Of a stretch of 13,968 bases of DNA, positions 1-7,305 are shown piece after piece. Position 1 is the first letter of the stretch. Every line of letters begins with the position of its first letter. Origin of the DNA: Pseudobdellovibrionaceae bacterium. Lineage in GTDB: Bacteria; Bdellovibrionota; Bdellovibrionia; Bdellovibrionales; JAMPXM01. The DNA is taken from assembly GCA_016791465.1 (NCBI GenBank), contig JAEUWE010000236.1, positions 1 through 13,968 on the forward strand. Reading direction: 5' to 3'. The notes under the pieces are model-generated. The model was given only the letters and a program-made list of their open reading frames with translations, made no database searches and had not been told where the DNA came from. The position numbers and the translations under genes are program-made.

Positions 1-115
1 TGCTCGGGAGTTCGCGAGGCAGCTCATTGCGTTTTGCGGCGGCAAGAGTCGTCTGTGCCGTCGCGATAACGGCGGACAAGAGGAGAAGTGAAAAGATGGA
101 TCGCATCGTTTTCAT
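1..115 (-). CDS. Exported protein, N-terminal part only
   Basis: The reading frame starts at ATG 115-113 and stays open to the left edge, so only the first 38 residues are visible. They form a clear Sec signal peptide: Met-Lys-Thr-Met-Arg, then a hydrophobic core around residues 7-18 (Phe-Ser-Leu-Leu-Leu-Leu-Ser), then small residues up to a likely cleavage near Leu-Ala-Ala-Ala at about residue 28. An AAGGA ribosome binding site lies about six bases before the ATG, inside the end of the preceding gene. The ATG overlaps that gene's TGA as ATGA, so the two are probably translationally coupled. The mature protein is outside the window and its function cannot be inferred. Confidence 0.72.
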   Translation of the reverse strand, partial: MKTMRSIFSLLLLSAVIATAQTTLAAAKRNELPRELPS

Positions 116-939
116 TCAAGATCCTTGTATTCTTCGCTGCCGACTTGAAAGCGACGAATAAAAAGACTAGCGCTTGCGGTGTTCGCATCGTCACCAAGTG
201 ACCACAGGATTGCGGCGGTTGGGATACTCTTCGGTAGTGCCGCGGCTCCTGTCGCGCCGTTTTTTAAGCAAGCGGCTGGGTAGGCCGCGTACACATCGCT
301 GAGCGATCGAGGCGAGCCAGTGTTGGTCGACAAAAGTTCGGCGCTTGTCGTTGGATGAAGGAGCGGTGCTTTCAGTGAGATCCAGACGGTATCCGTGAGC
401 AGCGCGCGGTATTCCACATACGCATCGGCTTTTGCTATCGGAGCGGGAAGAGCGGCAGGGCGAGCTTCGGCGACGACGATGCTGCTTCCGTCGCACTTCA
501 GATCAATTTGTAGAATCACGCCGGCTTGAAGCGTGCCAAAATCCGACTTCGCTTCCCAGCGCATGTCGGTGAGAGTGCCGAGTGGTCTTCCGTGCCAGCT
601 TCCCAGTCCAAGAAGCGCCCGGTTGCCGGTTCCGGTGCCGTTGTAGGCACCGGCCGAAGTGGCACCGCCCTGAGTTTGAAAGCGAATGGCTTTCGAAGCT
701 GACGTTACACCGTCGAGCTGGGTTTCAACCTGGGCGCGACCAACGGATTGGTCGTAAAAGTTTTTAGGCAGTAACACGCGGCCGTCCGTTGAGATCGGCA
801 GCACCGTCTCAGGCGTTTTCTCTTCAAAAATCGTCGTGTCGCGCGAACAGCCAATGATGGAAAGCGCGAGCCACGTCGCAATGGCGAGCGTGCCGAGGGA
901 GCGAGAGGATCGTGTCGAGAGTGGGACGGCGAATTTCAT
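112..939 (-). CDS. Hypothetical lipoprotein with lipobox, 275 aa
   Basis: I do not recognise the family. From ATG 939 the product begins Met-Lys-Phe, has Arg10 and Arg13, a hydrophobic segment at about residues 15-29, and a lipobox Ile-Ile-Gly-Cys with Cys31 as the probable lipidated residue, so it is a signal peptidase II substrate. The residue after Cys31 is Ser, which fits outer-membrane sorting if the E. coli +2 rule applies. The mature part is rich in Ala, Thr, Ser and Gly, with alternating hydrophobic stretches that suggest a beta-sandwich, but no motif fixes a function. A TTG at 951 would add four residues; ATG 939 gives the more usual signal peptide. Neither start has a good Shine-Dalgarno sequence. 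The gene overlaps the downstream exported protein by ATGA and is divergent from msrB. Confidence 0.75.
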   Translation of the reverse strand: MKFAVPLSTRSSRSLGTLAIATWLALSIIGCSRDTTIFEEKTPETVLPISTDGRVLLPKNFYDQSVGRAQVETQLDGVTSASKAIRFQTQGGATSAGAYNGTGTGNRALLGLGSWHGRPLGTLTDMRWEAKSDFGTLQAGVILQIDLKCDGSSIVVAEARPAALPAPIAKADAYVEYRALLTDTVWISLKAPLLHPTTSAELLSTNTGSPRSLSDVYAAYPAACLKNGATGAAALPKSIPTAAILWSLGDDANTASASLFIRRFQVGSEEYKDLE

Positions 940-1182
940 CAGTGAGATCAATATGCAAAGCTCAGAGCAAAGCCCAGAGCCTCGTCTTGAGTTGTTTTGG
1001 ATGGCCCAGGAAAGAGGGTAAAAACCGAGAAAGACTGTTATTTTTCGTGGTCAAGCCTCGCTCGCTGGCGCTGTTGCTGCGATCTCGGCAGTGCTCAATC
1101 CTTTGACAGAGTGCCGCTCTCAGGCGGCGACGCACGGGGTCGCCAGAGGGTGACGGGTTCCTTTTGTGGTAAGCCATTCCGT

Positions 1183-1617
1183 ATGAAAAACAAAGACGGG
1201 CAGCGGCCGGATCGTGCGACGACTGAGGCCGAGTGGAAGGCGCGCTTGAGTCCTGAGCAATTTCGCATCACCCGGTTGGCGGGGACCGAGCGTCCTTTTA
1301 GCGGTGAGTTTTGCGATCACTTTGAGAGTGGTTACTATGCCTGTGTTGGTTGCGACGAGCCGCTCTTTGCGTCGACGCAGAAGTTTGAGAGTCACTGTGG
1401 CTGGCCAAGTTTTTCAACTCCAGTTGCAAAAGAGAAAATTGAAGAGCGGCGTGACACTTCTCACGGAATGATTCGCGTGGAAGTTCTTTGTGATCACTGT
1501 GGAGCTCATTTGGGGCATGTCTTTCACGACGGCCCACCGCCAACGGGGCTGCGCTATTGTATCAATTCGTTAAGCTTGAAGTTTGTGAAAAAGGACACGG
1601 TGAATGAAGTCCGTTGA
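1183..1617 (+). CDS. msrB: Peptide-methionine (R)-S-oxide reductase MsrB, 144 aa
   Basis: MsrB reduces the R-epimer of methionine sulfoxide in proteins, usually with thioredoxin. The family signatures are all present: zinc-binding CxxC pairs at Cys54/Cys57 and Cys103/Cys106, the Gly-Trp-Pro-Ser-Phe motif at 73-77, the His-Leu-Gly-His-Val-Phe stretch at 109-114, and the catalytic Arg-Tyr-Cys-Ile-Asn with Cys126. Cys72, directly before GWPSF, is placed as the resolving cysteine is in many MsrBs. The length matches the family (E. coli about 137 aa). No signal peptide is seen, so the protein is probably cytosolic. The frame is open back to 997, but the extra 62 residues do not resemble MsrB, so ATG 1183 is preferred despite a weak ribosome binding site (GGTAAG, distant). 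Its last 14 bases overlap the following ABC gene, so it leads the operon. Confidence 0.95.
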   Translation: MKNKDGQRPDRATTEAEWKARLSPEQFRITRLAGTERPFSGEFCDHFESGYYACVGCDEPLFASTQKFESHCGWPSFSTPVAKEKIEERRDTSHGMIRVEVLCDHCGAHLGHVFHDGPPPTGLRYCINSLSLKFVKKDTVNEVR

Positions 1618-3418
1618 TCACGCGTTGGATTTTGAACTGCCGAAAAACCTGCTGGCGTGGATGTTAAAAAGTCGCTGGCCAGCGATTTTGTTAATGGTCT
1701 TTGGATCTTTGGTTGCCGCGTTGGTTGGATTAGCGGCGCCGTTTTTTCAAAAGCTTTTTGTTGATCGGTTGACGCACAAAGAACTCGAGGTGTTTTCCGA
1801 TCTGTTTGTCGGAGTGCATCCGCTCTGGCTTCTGACTATGGCGTTTGGAGCGATGATCTTGACGCAATGGTTGAGCACGGCGACAAGTTGGGTTGGAATT
1901 TGGCAGTCGATCAAGGTGCAGGAACGTTTTGGGCTTGAGATTTATAAAAAGGCGCTGTCGATGCGTCTTGATCAAGCGACACGACAGCCGGTCGGCGAGA
2001 CGGTCTCGATATATGCGACCGATGTGACGGGGGCGACCGCATTTCTTGACCAGACCATTCCGCTGGGCGCTGGAATTATCTTTCCGTTTGTGTGTGCGCC
2101 AATCGCGGTTCAAGTGATCTGTGGCATTCCGGTGAGTACGACCGTGATGCTGATGCTGGCTGTGCTGAGTATCAGTATTACACTGTCGATTCGACAGTCT
2201 CGATTTTTCCAAGCATTTAAACGCCTTGCTGCAGAGCGAACAGCGCTCGTGAATGAGTGGGTTCAGAACCTAAGGCTGCTGAGGATCCTTGGCTGGGTTG
2301 ATGTTTTTGAGCAGAAGATCTTTAACAAACGAGAAGAAGAAACTGTTAATCGCGTGAAGATGGTCACCAATGGACAAATGATGGGATCGTTTGGTTCATC
2401 GGTGAACTTCTTTTTGAACCTTGTCGCCGTGATGACGCTGGGACGTTTAAAAGGCGAAACGGCAACGCCGGGGGACTATTTTGCATTGCTCTGGATTTTT
2501 GGTGTGTTTTTGTCGCGGCCGTTTCGGCAGGTCCCGTGGATTTTCACGTTCACCTTTGACGGTTGGACATCACTGAAGCGAATCGAAAACTATCTCAATC
2601 GGTTCGAAACCGAAGAGCTATCGGTTGGCGACGGCAAGTTGGATGCCGCATGCCATTCGGCAGCGTTGAGCCTAAAAGATCTGTCGCTGCAGATTGGCGA
2701 GAACAAAGTTTTGCATGATATCTCGTTTGAGATTGAGCCCGGCGAGTTTGTGGCGATCGTGGGTGAGGTTGGCAGCGGTAAAAGTCTTTTGCTGATGAGT
2801 TTACTTGGTGAGACGGCGGCTGTCTGCAGCACTTTGCGGGTGAATGGTGTTGAGCTTCGTGGCCGACCCGTTGACGAGCGGAGGAAGTTTTTTGGATTTG
2901 TCCCACAAGATGGATTTGTGATGAGCGCATCACTTCGTGAAAATGTGGCGTTTCGCTATGATGTGAGGAGTGAAGTTGATCCGGCCGTGATTCAGGCTCT
3001 TCGCGTGGCGCAGTTCGATCCCATGCATGAGAACGGATCCGGCAGCTTGCCTGATGGCGTGGCGACTGAGATCGGCGAGCGAGGAGTGAACCTTTCTGGA
3101 GGTCAGCGTCAACGCGTTGGTTTGGCGCGAGCATCTTATTTGCGACGTCCAGTGATACTGTTGGATGATGCATTGAGTGCTGTCGATGTCGAAACCGAGC
3201 GGGCCCTATTTGAAACGCTGCTTTTCGGCGAATGGCGTGAGGCGACTCGAGTTATGGTGACTCACCGACTGAGCGTTCTGGAACGTGTTGACCGAATTTT
3301 GTTTTTGCGAGATGGCCGTTTGATTGACCAGGGGTGTTTCCAAGAGCTTACTCGGCGCAACGACGACTTCCGTGGTTTCGTGAGCAGCCTTGAAACGGCG
3401 CCAGAGGTACAAGCATGA
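1604..3418 (+). CDS. ABC exporter half-transporter, degenerate-site subunit, 604 aa
   Basis: An N-terminal six-helix transmembrane domain (about residues 25-320, hydrophobic segments near 27-47, 70-90, 150-196 and 264-305) is fused to a C-terminal nucleotide-binding domain, the exporter half-transporter layout. In the NBD: Walker A GEVGSGKS at 387-394, Q-loop Gln435, signature LSGGQ at 497-501, Walker B VILLDD ending at Asp521-Asp522, D-loop SAVD, and switch His554. The residue that should be the catalytic Glu is Asp522, as in the first NBD of ABCC/MRP proteins and in heterodimeric bacterial exporters such as TM287/288. The subunit therefore contributes the degenerate ATP site, while its canonical LSGGQ completes the active site of the partner. 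It overlaps msrB by 14 bases and the next ABC gene by ATGA. The substrate cannot be read from the sequence. Confidence 0.93.
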   Translation: MKSVDHALDFELPKNLLAWMLKSRWPAILLMVFGSLVAALVGLAAPFFQKLFVDRLTHKELEVFSDLFVGVHPLWLLTMAFGAMILTQWLSTATSWVGIWQSIKVQERFGLEIYKKALSMRLDQATRQPVGETVSIYATDVTGATAFLDQTIPLGAGIIFPFVCAPIAVQVICGIPVSTTVMLMLAVLSISITLSIRQSRFFQAFKRLAAERTALVNEWVQNLRLLRILGWVDVFEQKIFNKREEETVNRVKMVTNGQMMGSFGSSVNFFLNLVAVMTLGRLKGETATPGDYFALLWIFGVFLSRPFRQVPWIFTFTFDGWTSLKRIENYLNRFETEELSVGDGKLDAACHSAALSLKDLSLQIGENKVLHDISFEIEPGEFVAIVGEVGSGKSLLLMSLLGETAAVCSTLRVNGVELRGRPVDERRKFFGFVPQDGFVMSASLRENVAFRYDVRSEVDPAVIQALRVAQFDPMHENGSGSLPDGVATEIGERGVNLSGGQRQRVGLARASYLRRPVILLDDALSAVDVETERALFETLLFGEWREATRVMVTHRLSVLERVDRILFLRDGRLIDQGCFQELTRRNDDFRGFVSSLETAPEVQA

Positions 3419-5274
3419 GCTTTATCAAAGACGAAACGCATTTTAAGGGCCAGTACTCGAAAACTGTCTTCAATACCGTCTTCGCAGCGTATCGCCCATA
3501 CCGCTGGAAGATTGCGAGCTTGGTTGTCTTCGGTTTTGTCGGCCGACTATTGCTTCTCGGCAATGCTAATTTGGTTTCCTGGTGGGCCGATCCTGGAGCG
3601 CGACCGTTGGCACTTCAAACGGTGACGTATAGCGAATTCATCTTGCTTTTGGTTATGGTGACGAGTGTCGGATTTGTATTGACGACAGTCTATCGAATTG
3701 CGTTTTCCCGCTTGAGCGCGCTTGCGATCTCGCGTCTTTACGATGAAGTGACGTATCGAACGTCGCGGCTGCCGATGGTGTTTTTTGATACGCAGCCGGT
3801 GGGGCGCGTGGTGACTCGTTTTTCGAGCGACTACGGAAATGTGTTTCGACTTTTTGGCGGACCACTGGCGGAGTTTTTGGCGATTGTCTTTGATCTCGTG
3901 TCGATGACGATTCTCATTGGCATGGCGAGTCCTTACTTTCTGTTGTTGTTTGTCGGTGTCGCGTTCTTACAAGCCGGTGTTTATCGACTGAATCGCGGGG
4001 CACTTCGTCGGGAGCGGCGCCGTCTGGCGGCGAGCCGATCGCCGTCGATTGCTCATTTTGCTGAAAGCGTGCAGGGCGTGACCTCGATTCGCGTGTTTGA
4101 CAGGGTCAGAACATTTTTTGATCGCTTTCAACGATTAAATGGTGAGTATTTGCGGGCCCGTATCCGAACTGGTCTGTATTTGACTGGATTTTCACTGCAG
4201 ATGGGAGCGCTGACGGCGCTTCTTCTGCTGGCGACAGGAGCGACCGGTTGGTTTTTGATGCAGTCGGGTCGAGTTTCTTTGGGAGATGTTGGCGTCGCCT
4301 TTGCGTTTATCATGCTCTCGGCCAATAGCGTGCAAATGTTCTTTGAATGGATGGCTCAGTTCGAAGAGGCCATGACCGGCGTTGAGCGTTTGGATGACTA
4401 TCTTCGTCGCGAACTTGAGCCAGGGCTCAGGCTTCCGAGTACTGCTGACTTTGCGGTCAATCCTGCACAGTTGAAGTATACGGCGGCAGAAGAGGCTCAC
4501 CTCGGTCGCGAGAAAATTACGTTAAAACGAGCCGCCGGCATCTCGGTTCAAAATCTGCGTTTCCGGTATTCTGAAAATCTACCGTTTGTATTGGACGGCC
4601 TGAGTTTCGACATTAAAGCGGGCGAGAAGGTCGGCATCGTCGGTCGTACCGGCAGTGGCAAGTCGAGTTTGATTCAAGCGCTGTTTCGGTTTTATCCGAT
4701 CGATTCGGGCGAAATTCGAATTGAAGGCCATCGCGCAAATGTCGACGGCGTTGCTGGAGAAAGAGATGGGGACGACCTCGGCCTCTATCGAAGTTCAATC
4801 GCGTACATCGCACAAGAGCCGACGTTATTCCGTGGAACTCTCCGCGAAAATCTTGATCTCAAGCGCATCCATTCGGATGCAGTTTTGATCGAGTCACTTG
4901 AGCGTGTCGATCTTGGGGTTTGGTTTCGCCATCAGGAGCGCGGGCTGGACACCTTCATTGAAGAGCGTGGCAAAAACCTTTCGGCAGGAGAACGGCAGCT
5001 CCTTTGTATGGCACGCTGCCTTCTGCAGGACGCGCCGATCGTGGTGATGGATGAGGCGACGTCTTCGATTGATCCGCAGACGGAAGAAGTACTGGTCAAA
5101 GCGACAGAAGAGTTCTTTGCAGATCGCACGCAGATCATCATTGCGCACAGACTTTCGACGCTGATTCATTGCGATCGCGTTCTTTGGCTCAAGGATGGTC
5201 GAATCCGAATGTTCGACCGGCCAGAGGTCGTCCTGCCGTTGTTCCGTGATGTCGAGCACTCCGCCTCGGTGTAA
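3415..5274 (+). CDS. ABC exporter half-transporter, catalytic-site subunit, 619 aa
   Basis: This is the second half-transporter, with a membrane domain over about residues 28-330 and an NBD from about 375. Visible motifs are Walker A GRTGSGKS at 410-417, Q-loop Gln467, signature LSAGE at 522-526, Walker B IVVMDE with Asp546 and catalytic Glu547, D-loop SSID, and switch His578. The signature departs from LSGGQ while the Walker B is complete, the exact mirror of the upstream subunit. Paired, they give one canonical ATP site (Glu547 plus the partner's LSGGQ) and one degenerate site (Asp522 plus LSAGE). The signature region (ERQLLCMARCLL) resembles the second NBD of ABCC/MRP proteins. A short extra loop around residues 440-455, rich in Asp and Gly, follows the strand after Walker A. 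The start overlaps the previous stop as ATGA, pointing to equal expression and complex formation. Confidence 0.93.
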   Translation: MSFIKDETHFKGQYSKTVFNTVFAAYRPYRWKIASLVVFGFVGRLLLLGNANLVSWWADPGARPLALQTVTYSEFILLLVMVTSVGFVLTTVYRIAFSRLSALAISRLYDEVTYRTSRLPMVFFDTQPVGRVVTRFSSDYGNVFRLFGGPLAEFLAIVFDLVSMTILIGMASPYFLLLFVGVAFLQAGVYRLNRGALRRERRRLAASRSPSIAHFAESVQGVTSIRVFDRVRTFFDRFQRLNGEYLRARIRTGLYLTGFSLQMGALTALLLLATGATGWFLMQSGRVSLGDVGVAFAFIMLSANSVQMFFEWMAQFEEAMTGVERLDDYLRRELEPGLRLPSTADFAVNPAQLKYTAAEEAHLGREKITLKRAAGISVQNLRFRYSENLPFVLDGLSFDIKAGEKVGIVGRTGSGKSSLIQALFRFYPIDSGEIRIEGHRANVDGVAGERDGDDLGLYRSSIAYIAQEPTLFRGTLRENLDLKRIHSDAVLIESLERVDLGVWFRHQERGLDTFIEERGKNLSAGERQLLCMARCLLQDAPIVVMDEATSSIDPQTEEVLVKATEEFFADRTQIIIAHRLSTLIHCDRVLWLKDGRIRMFDRPEVVLPLFRDVEHSASV

Positions 5275-5616
5275 CATAACAAATCAAGCCTTAAGGGCCG
5301 GACCTAGACTATCAGCCAGAGTGCGCTGCTTCCCAAAAGGCCTGCTTTGCGATTGGTCCTCTGGCCAGTACGCTCGATAAACGACTGAGGTTCCAAAACG
5401 GAACCGCTCACGGATGAGCGGATTGGGGCGGCAGTCGTGGCTTTGATCGGACACCCCTCGCTCCTCCAAATGTTTCGCGCGGGATGACCCCTATGGGAAT
5501 GGACTCCCTCTGACGAACGAAGCCTCTCTGAGACTCGACAGGATGTCTGAGTTTAAAGATCGGCGCTCGGGGCCGAGGCAGGACTGAGAAGGATTTCAGT
5601 TCTGTCCCCCGAATGA
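5275..5616. other. Non-coding region with several inverted repeats
   Basis: These 342 bases between the exporter operon and the subtilase gene hold no convincing reading frame. They contain a nested set of three inverted repeats (5381-5438), a palindrome CTGGCCAG (5361-5368), an imperfect hairpin at 5533-5552 (ACTCGACA, loop GGA, TGTC-T-GAGT), a short CTCG/CGAG hairpin at 5566-5577, and ACTGA/TCAGT at 5583-5600. I see no T-tract terminator for the upstream operon and no confident promoter. The stretch may hold the subtilase promoter and a structured 5' leader, or a small RNA gene. Confidence 0.6.
5381..5438 (+). ncRNA. Candidate three-way-junction structured RNA
   Basis: A perfect 7-bp outer stem, ACGACTG (5381-5387) with CAGTCGT (5432-5438), encloses two adjacent hairpins. 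The first is GGTTCC (5389-5394) with GGAACC (5400-5405), loop AAAAC. The second is CGCTCA (5405-5410) with TGAGCG (5415-5420), loop CGGA. The two inner stems compete for C5405, so one of them is one pair shorter. The strand is unknown, since inverted repeats fold on either; plus is given because the subtilase gene lies downstream. It matches none of the riboswitch or ribozyme cores I can recall. The pairing is seen directly; that it is a functional RNA is inference. Confidence 0.35.
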
Positions 5617-5640
5617 ATGAATTCAGAACGAACTAATACC

Positions 5641-5655
5641 AAGGAGGGTCTCGTG
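5641..5655 (+). promoter_or_regulatory. Strong Shine-Dalgarno and GTG start of the subtilase
   Basis: AAGGAGG at 5641-5647 is a full 7-base match to the anti-Shine-Dalgarno sequence, and the in-frame GTG at 5653 follows at five bases spacing. The two upstream ATGs, at 5613 (out of frame) and 5617 (in frame), have no such site. This favours GTG 5653 as the true start. Confidence 0.65.
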
Positions 5656-7230
5656 TTAGGTTCCAACCATTTTGCTGCTCTCGGCGCCGTTGTGGTAACG
5701 GCTGGGGCAGTGCTCGCCGCTTCTGGCGCGCAAGCTCAGGAAAGAATTCCGGGCGAATATCTCGTGAAGTATAAGAATCGCAACTTCACGACAATGCTGT
5801 CGTTGAAATCAACGCCATCGATGCAGATTGCAGATCACAACGCTTTCGGGAACTTACTGAAAGTTCGTATCAACGGCGCTCAGGAAATTTCGACACTCGT
5901 GTCGCTTTTGAAGAACCCAAATGTTGAGTACGTTGTTCCGAACATCAAGATGTATGCTCAGATGCACAGTGTTCAAAGCGTTGATTCTGTTGCTGGGATT
6001 GCGGCTCTGCAAGAGCAGTGGGCCAATAAACAGGTCGGCGTTGAGAAAGCATGGTCACTGGCTGGCAATAAAGGTTCGAAGAACATTAAAGTTGCCGTTA
6101 TTGACACTGGAATGGACTACACACATCCAACACTGAAGTCGAATGCGATTGCCGGATATGACTTCCGCGATGGCGATGCTGATCCAATGGATTTAACATC
6201 GCAGCAGAACCCTGGCCACGGCACGCACTGTGCGGGCAGCATTGGTGGCAGCGGTTTAGTTGACGGTGGAATCGTTGGCGCTTCTGCTGATGTTTCAATC
6301 ATGCCACTTCGCTTTCTTGGTGCAGACGGTTCGGGTGATTTGAATAGTGGTATCAAGGCGATTGATCACGCCATTCAAAATGGCGCTCATGTCATTTCGG
6401 CGTCGTGGGGAGCTGCCGTTCCGCGCGCGCAGGCCCAACCGCTTGTTGATGCTGTTCAACGCGCGAGCAATGCTGGCGTGATCATGGTTATGGCCGCAGC
6501 AAATGATGGCCGCAACAACGATCAAACAGAAGTGTTCCCAACGAACGCTGAGTTCGACAATACGATTTCAGTTGCGGCGTCTGGCCCCAACGATGAAAAG
6601 CCGTCTTGGTCAAACTACGGAAAAGGAACCGTTCACGTTGCTTCGCCAGGCCTCGACATCATGTCGACTCTTCCGGGCAACAAGTACGGCAAACTTTCTG
6701 GAACGTCGATGGCGACACCGCTTGTTTCTGGAATCACGGCGTTCTTGAAAGCACAAGATCCGTCGCTCACTGGCGCGCAGATCCGCGCTCTCTTGCAGGT
6801 GACTGGTGCGAAAGCAAATATCGAAGTTGCGTGCGGATGCCGTGTTGATATGGCAGCAGCAACCGAGACAGTTCTTTCTCGTCGCATGTTCATCACTCCC
6901 GCTGCAGCAACATTGGCTCCGGGGGCGAGCAAGAACTTCACAGCGACTTATGGCAAAGCGCCATTCTCGTTCTCGGTGAGAGACGCAAGCATTGGGGACA
7001 TCGACTCGAGTGGTCGCTTTACTGCAAAGGCAGAAGGCGAGACGACGGTTACTGTAACTGATGCTTCGGGAGCTCGTTCTGAGTCACTTGCTGTTCGCGT
7101 TGTCCAATCCCAGTCGGGTGGCGGCGGCGGTGGTGGTGGCGGCGGCGGAGGCATGGAGTGTCCGCTTGGAGACCCACAGCTCTGTCAGGCGATTTGCGGC
7201 GTTATTCCAGATCTTCCGTGGTGCCAATAG
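5653..7230 (+). CDS. Secreted S8 subtilisin-like serine protease, 525 aa
   Basis: This is an extracellular subtilase. Residues are numbered here from the alternative ATG at 5617 (subtract 12 for GTG 5653). A signal peptide ends near Ala-Gln-Ala at 38-40. Residues about 43-113 look like an inhibitor I9-type prodomain (Gly-Glu-Tyr-Leu-Val-Lys-Tyr at its start). The catalytic domain spans about 130-420 with Asp163 (VIDTG), His201 (GHGTHCAG), oxyanion Asn296 (AAANDG) and Ser364 (SGTSMATP), so it should be active. Residues about 424-495 form a bacterial Ig-like (Big2-type) domain. Then come 12 glycines (501-512) and a 25-residue tail with Cys515, Cys523, Cys527 and Cys536. The gene is monocistronic, with a long leader before it and a strong terminator after it. 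GTG 5653 is chosen for its perfect Shine-Dalgarno; ATG 5617 would add 12 residues. The signal n-region is poor in positive charge from either start. Confidence 0.93.
   Translation: MLGSNHFAALGAVVVTAGAVLAASGAQAQERIPGEYLVKYKNRNFTTMLSLKSTPSMQIADHNAFGNLLKVRINGAQEISTLVSLLKNPNVEYVVPNIKMYAQMHSVQSVDSVAGIAALQEQWANKQVGVEKAWSLAGNKGSKNIKVAVIDTGMDYTHPTLKSNAIAGYDFRDGDADPMDLTSQQNPGHGTHCAGSIGGSGLVDGGIVGASADVSIMPLRFLGADGSGDLNSGIKAIDHAIQNGAHVISASWGAAVPRAQAQPLVDAVQRASNAGVIMVMAAANDGRNNDQTEVFPTNAEFDNTISVAASGPNDEKPSWSNYGKGTVHVASPGLDIMSTLPGNKYGKLSGTSMATPLVSGITAFLKAQDPSLTGAQIRALLQVTGAKANIEVACGCRVDMAAATETVLSRRMFITPAAATLAPGASKNFTATYGKAPFSFSVRDASIGDIDSSGRFTAKAEGETTVTVTDASGARSESLAVRVVQSQSGGGGGGGGGGGGMECPLGDPQLCQAICGVIPDLPWCQ
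7117..7152 (+). repeat. GGN triplet tract coding 12 glycines
   Basis: Twelve consecutive glycine codons (GGT, GGC and GGA mixed) link the Ig-like domain of the subtilase to its cysteine-rich tail. The tract is a flexible hinge in the protein and a potential slippage site in the DNA. Mixed codon use (three GGC, three GGT and three GGC in runs) should keep it moderately stable. Confidence 0.9.
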
Positions 7231-7264
7231 AATCTATCGGCTGAAGGAAGAACAATTTCTTTCG

Positions 7265-7296
7265 AAAAAAGGCTCCCGGATCGGGAGCCTTTTTTT
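7265..7296 (+). terminator. Bidirectional rho-independent terminator
   Basis: GGCTCCCG (7271-7278), loop GAT, CGGGAGCC (7282-7289) form a perfect 8-bp stem followed by seven T (7290-7296). Six A at 7265-7270 provide the U-tract for the opposite strand. It lies 34 bases after the subtilase stop and 9 bases before the stop of the convergent gene, so it probably ends both transcripts. Confidence 0.95.
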
Positions 7297-7305
7297 ATGT
7301 TCGAA

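Noticed and set aside
1103..1131. TTGACA as a -35 box before msrB
   Set aside because: TTGACA at 1103-1108 is perfect, but at 17 bases spacing there is only GC-rich sequence and nothing like TATAAT, so no promoter is called.
997..1182. N-terminal extension of msrB by 62 residues
   Set aside because: The stretch has no resemblance to MsrB, no signal peptide, and clustered Cys and Arg as in random translation; ATG 1183 gives the normal family length.
2595..3173. 192-residue minus-strand frame inside the first ABC gene
   Set aside because: It lies opposite the well-supported NBD with all its motifs; its composition (Ser, His, Arg, Gln rich) is typical of a shadow frame.
5554..5579. Sigma-28 (FliA)-type promoter before the subtilase
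   Set aside because: TAAAG followed by GCCGA is suggestive, but the flanking bases deviate and the spacing is one short; too weak, and the bases lie among overlapping hairpins.
5275..5616. Known riboswitch, 6S RNA, SRP RNA or tmRNA
   Set aside because: I looked for the conserved cores of c-di-GMP, TPP, cobalamin, FMN and hammerhead elements and of SRP and tmRNA by eye and found none.
6948..7154. Antisense frame with a poly-proline run opposite the subtilase
   Set aside because: The prolines are only the reverse reading of the GGN glycine tract; the strong protein signal is on the plus strand.
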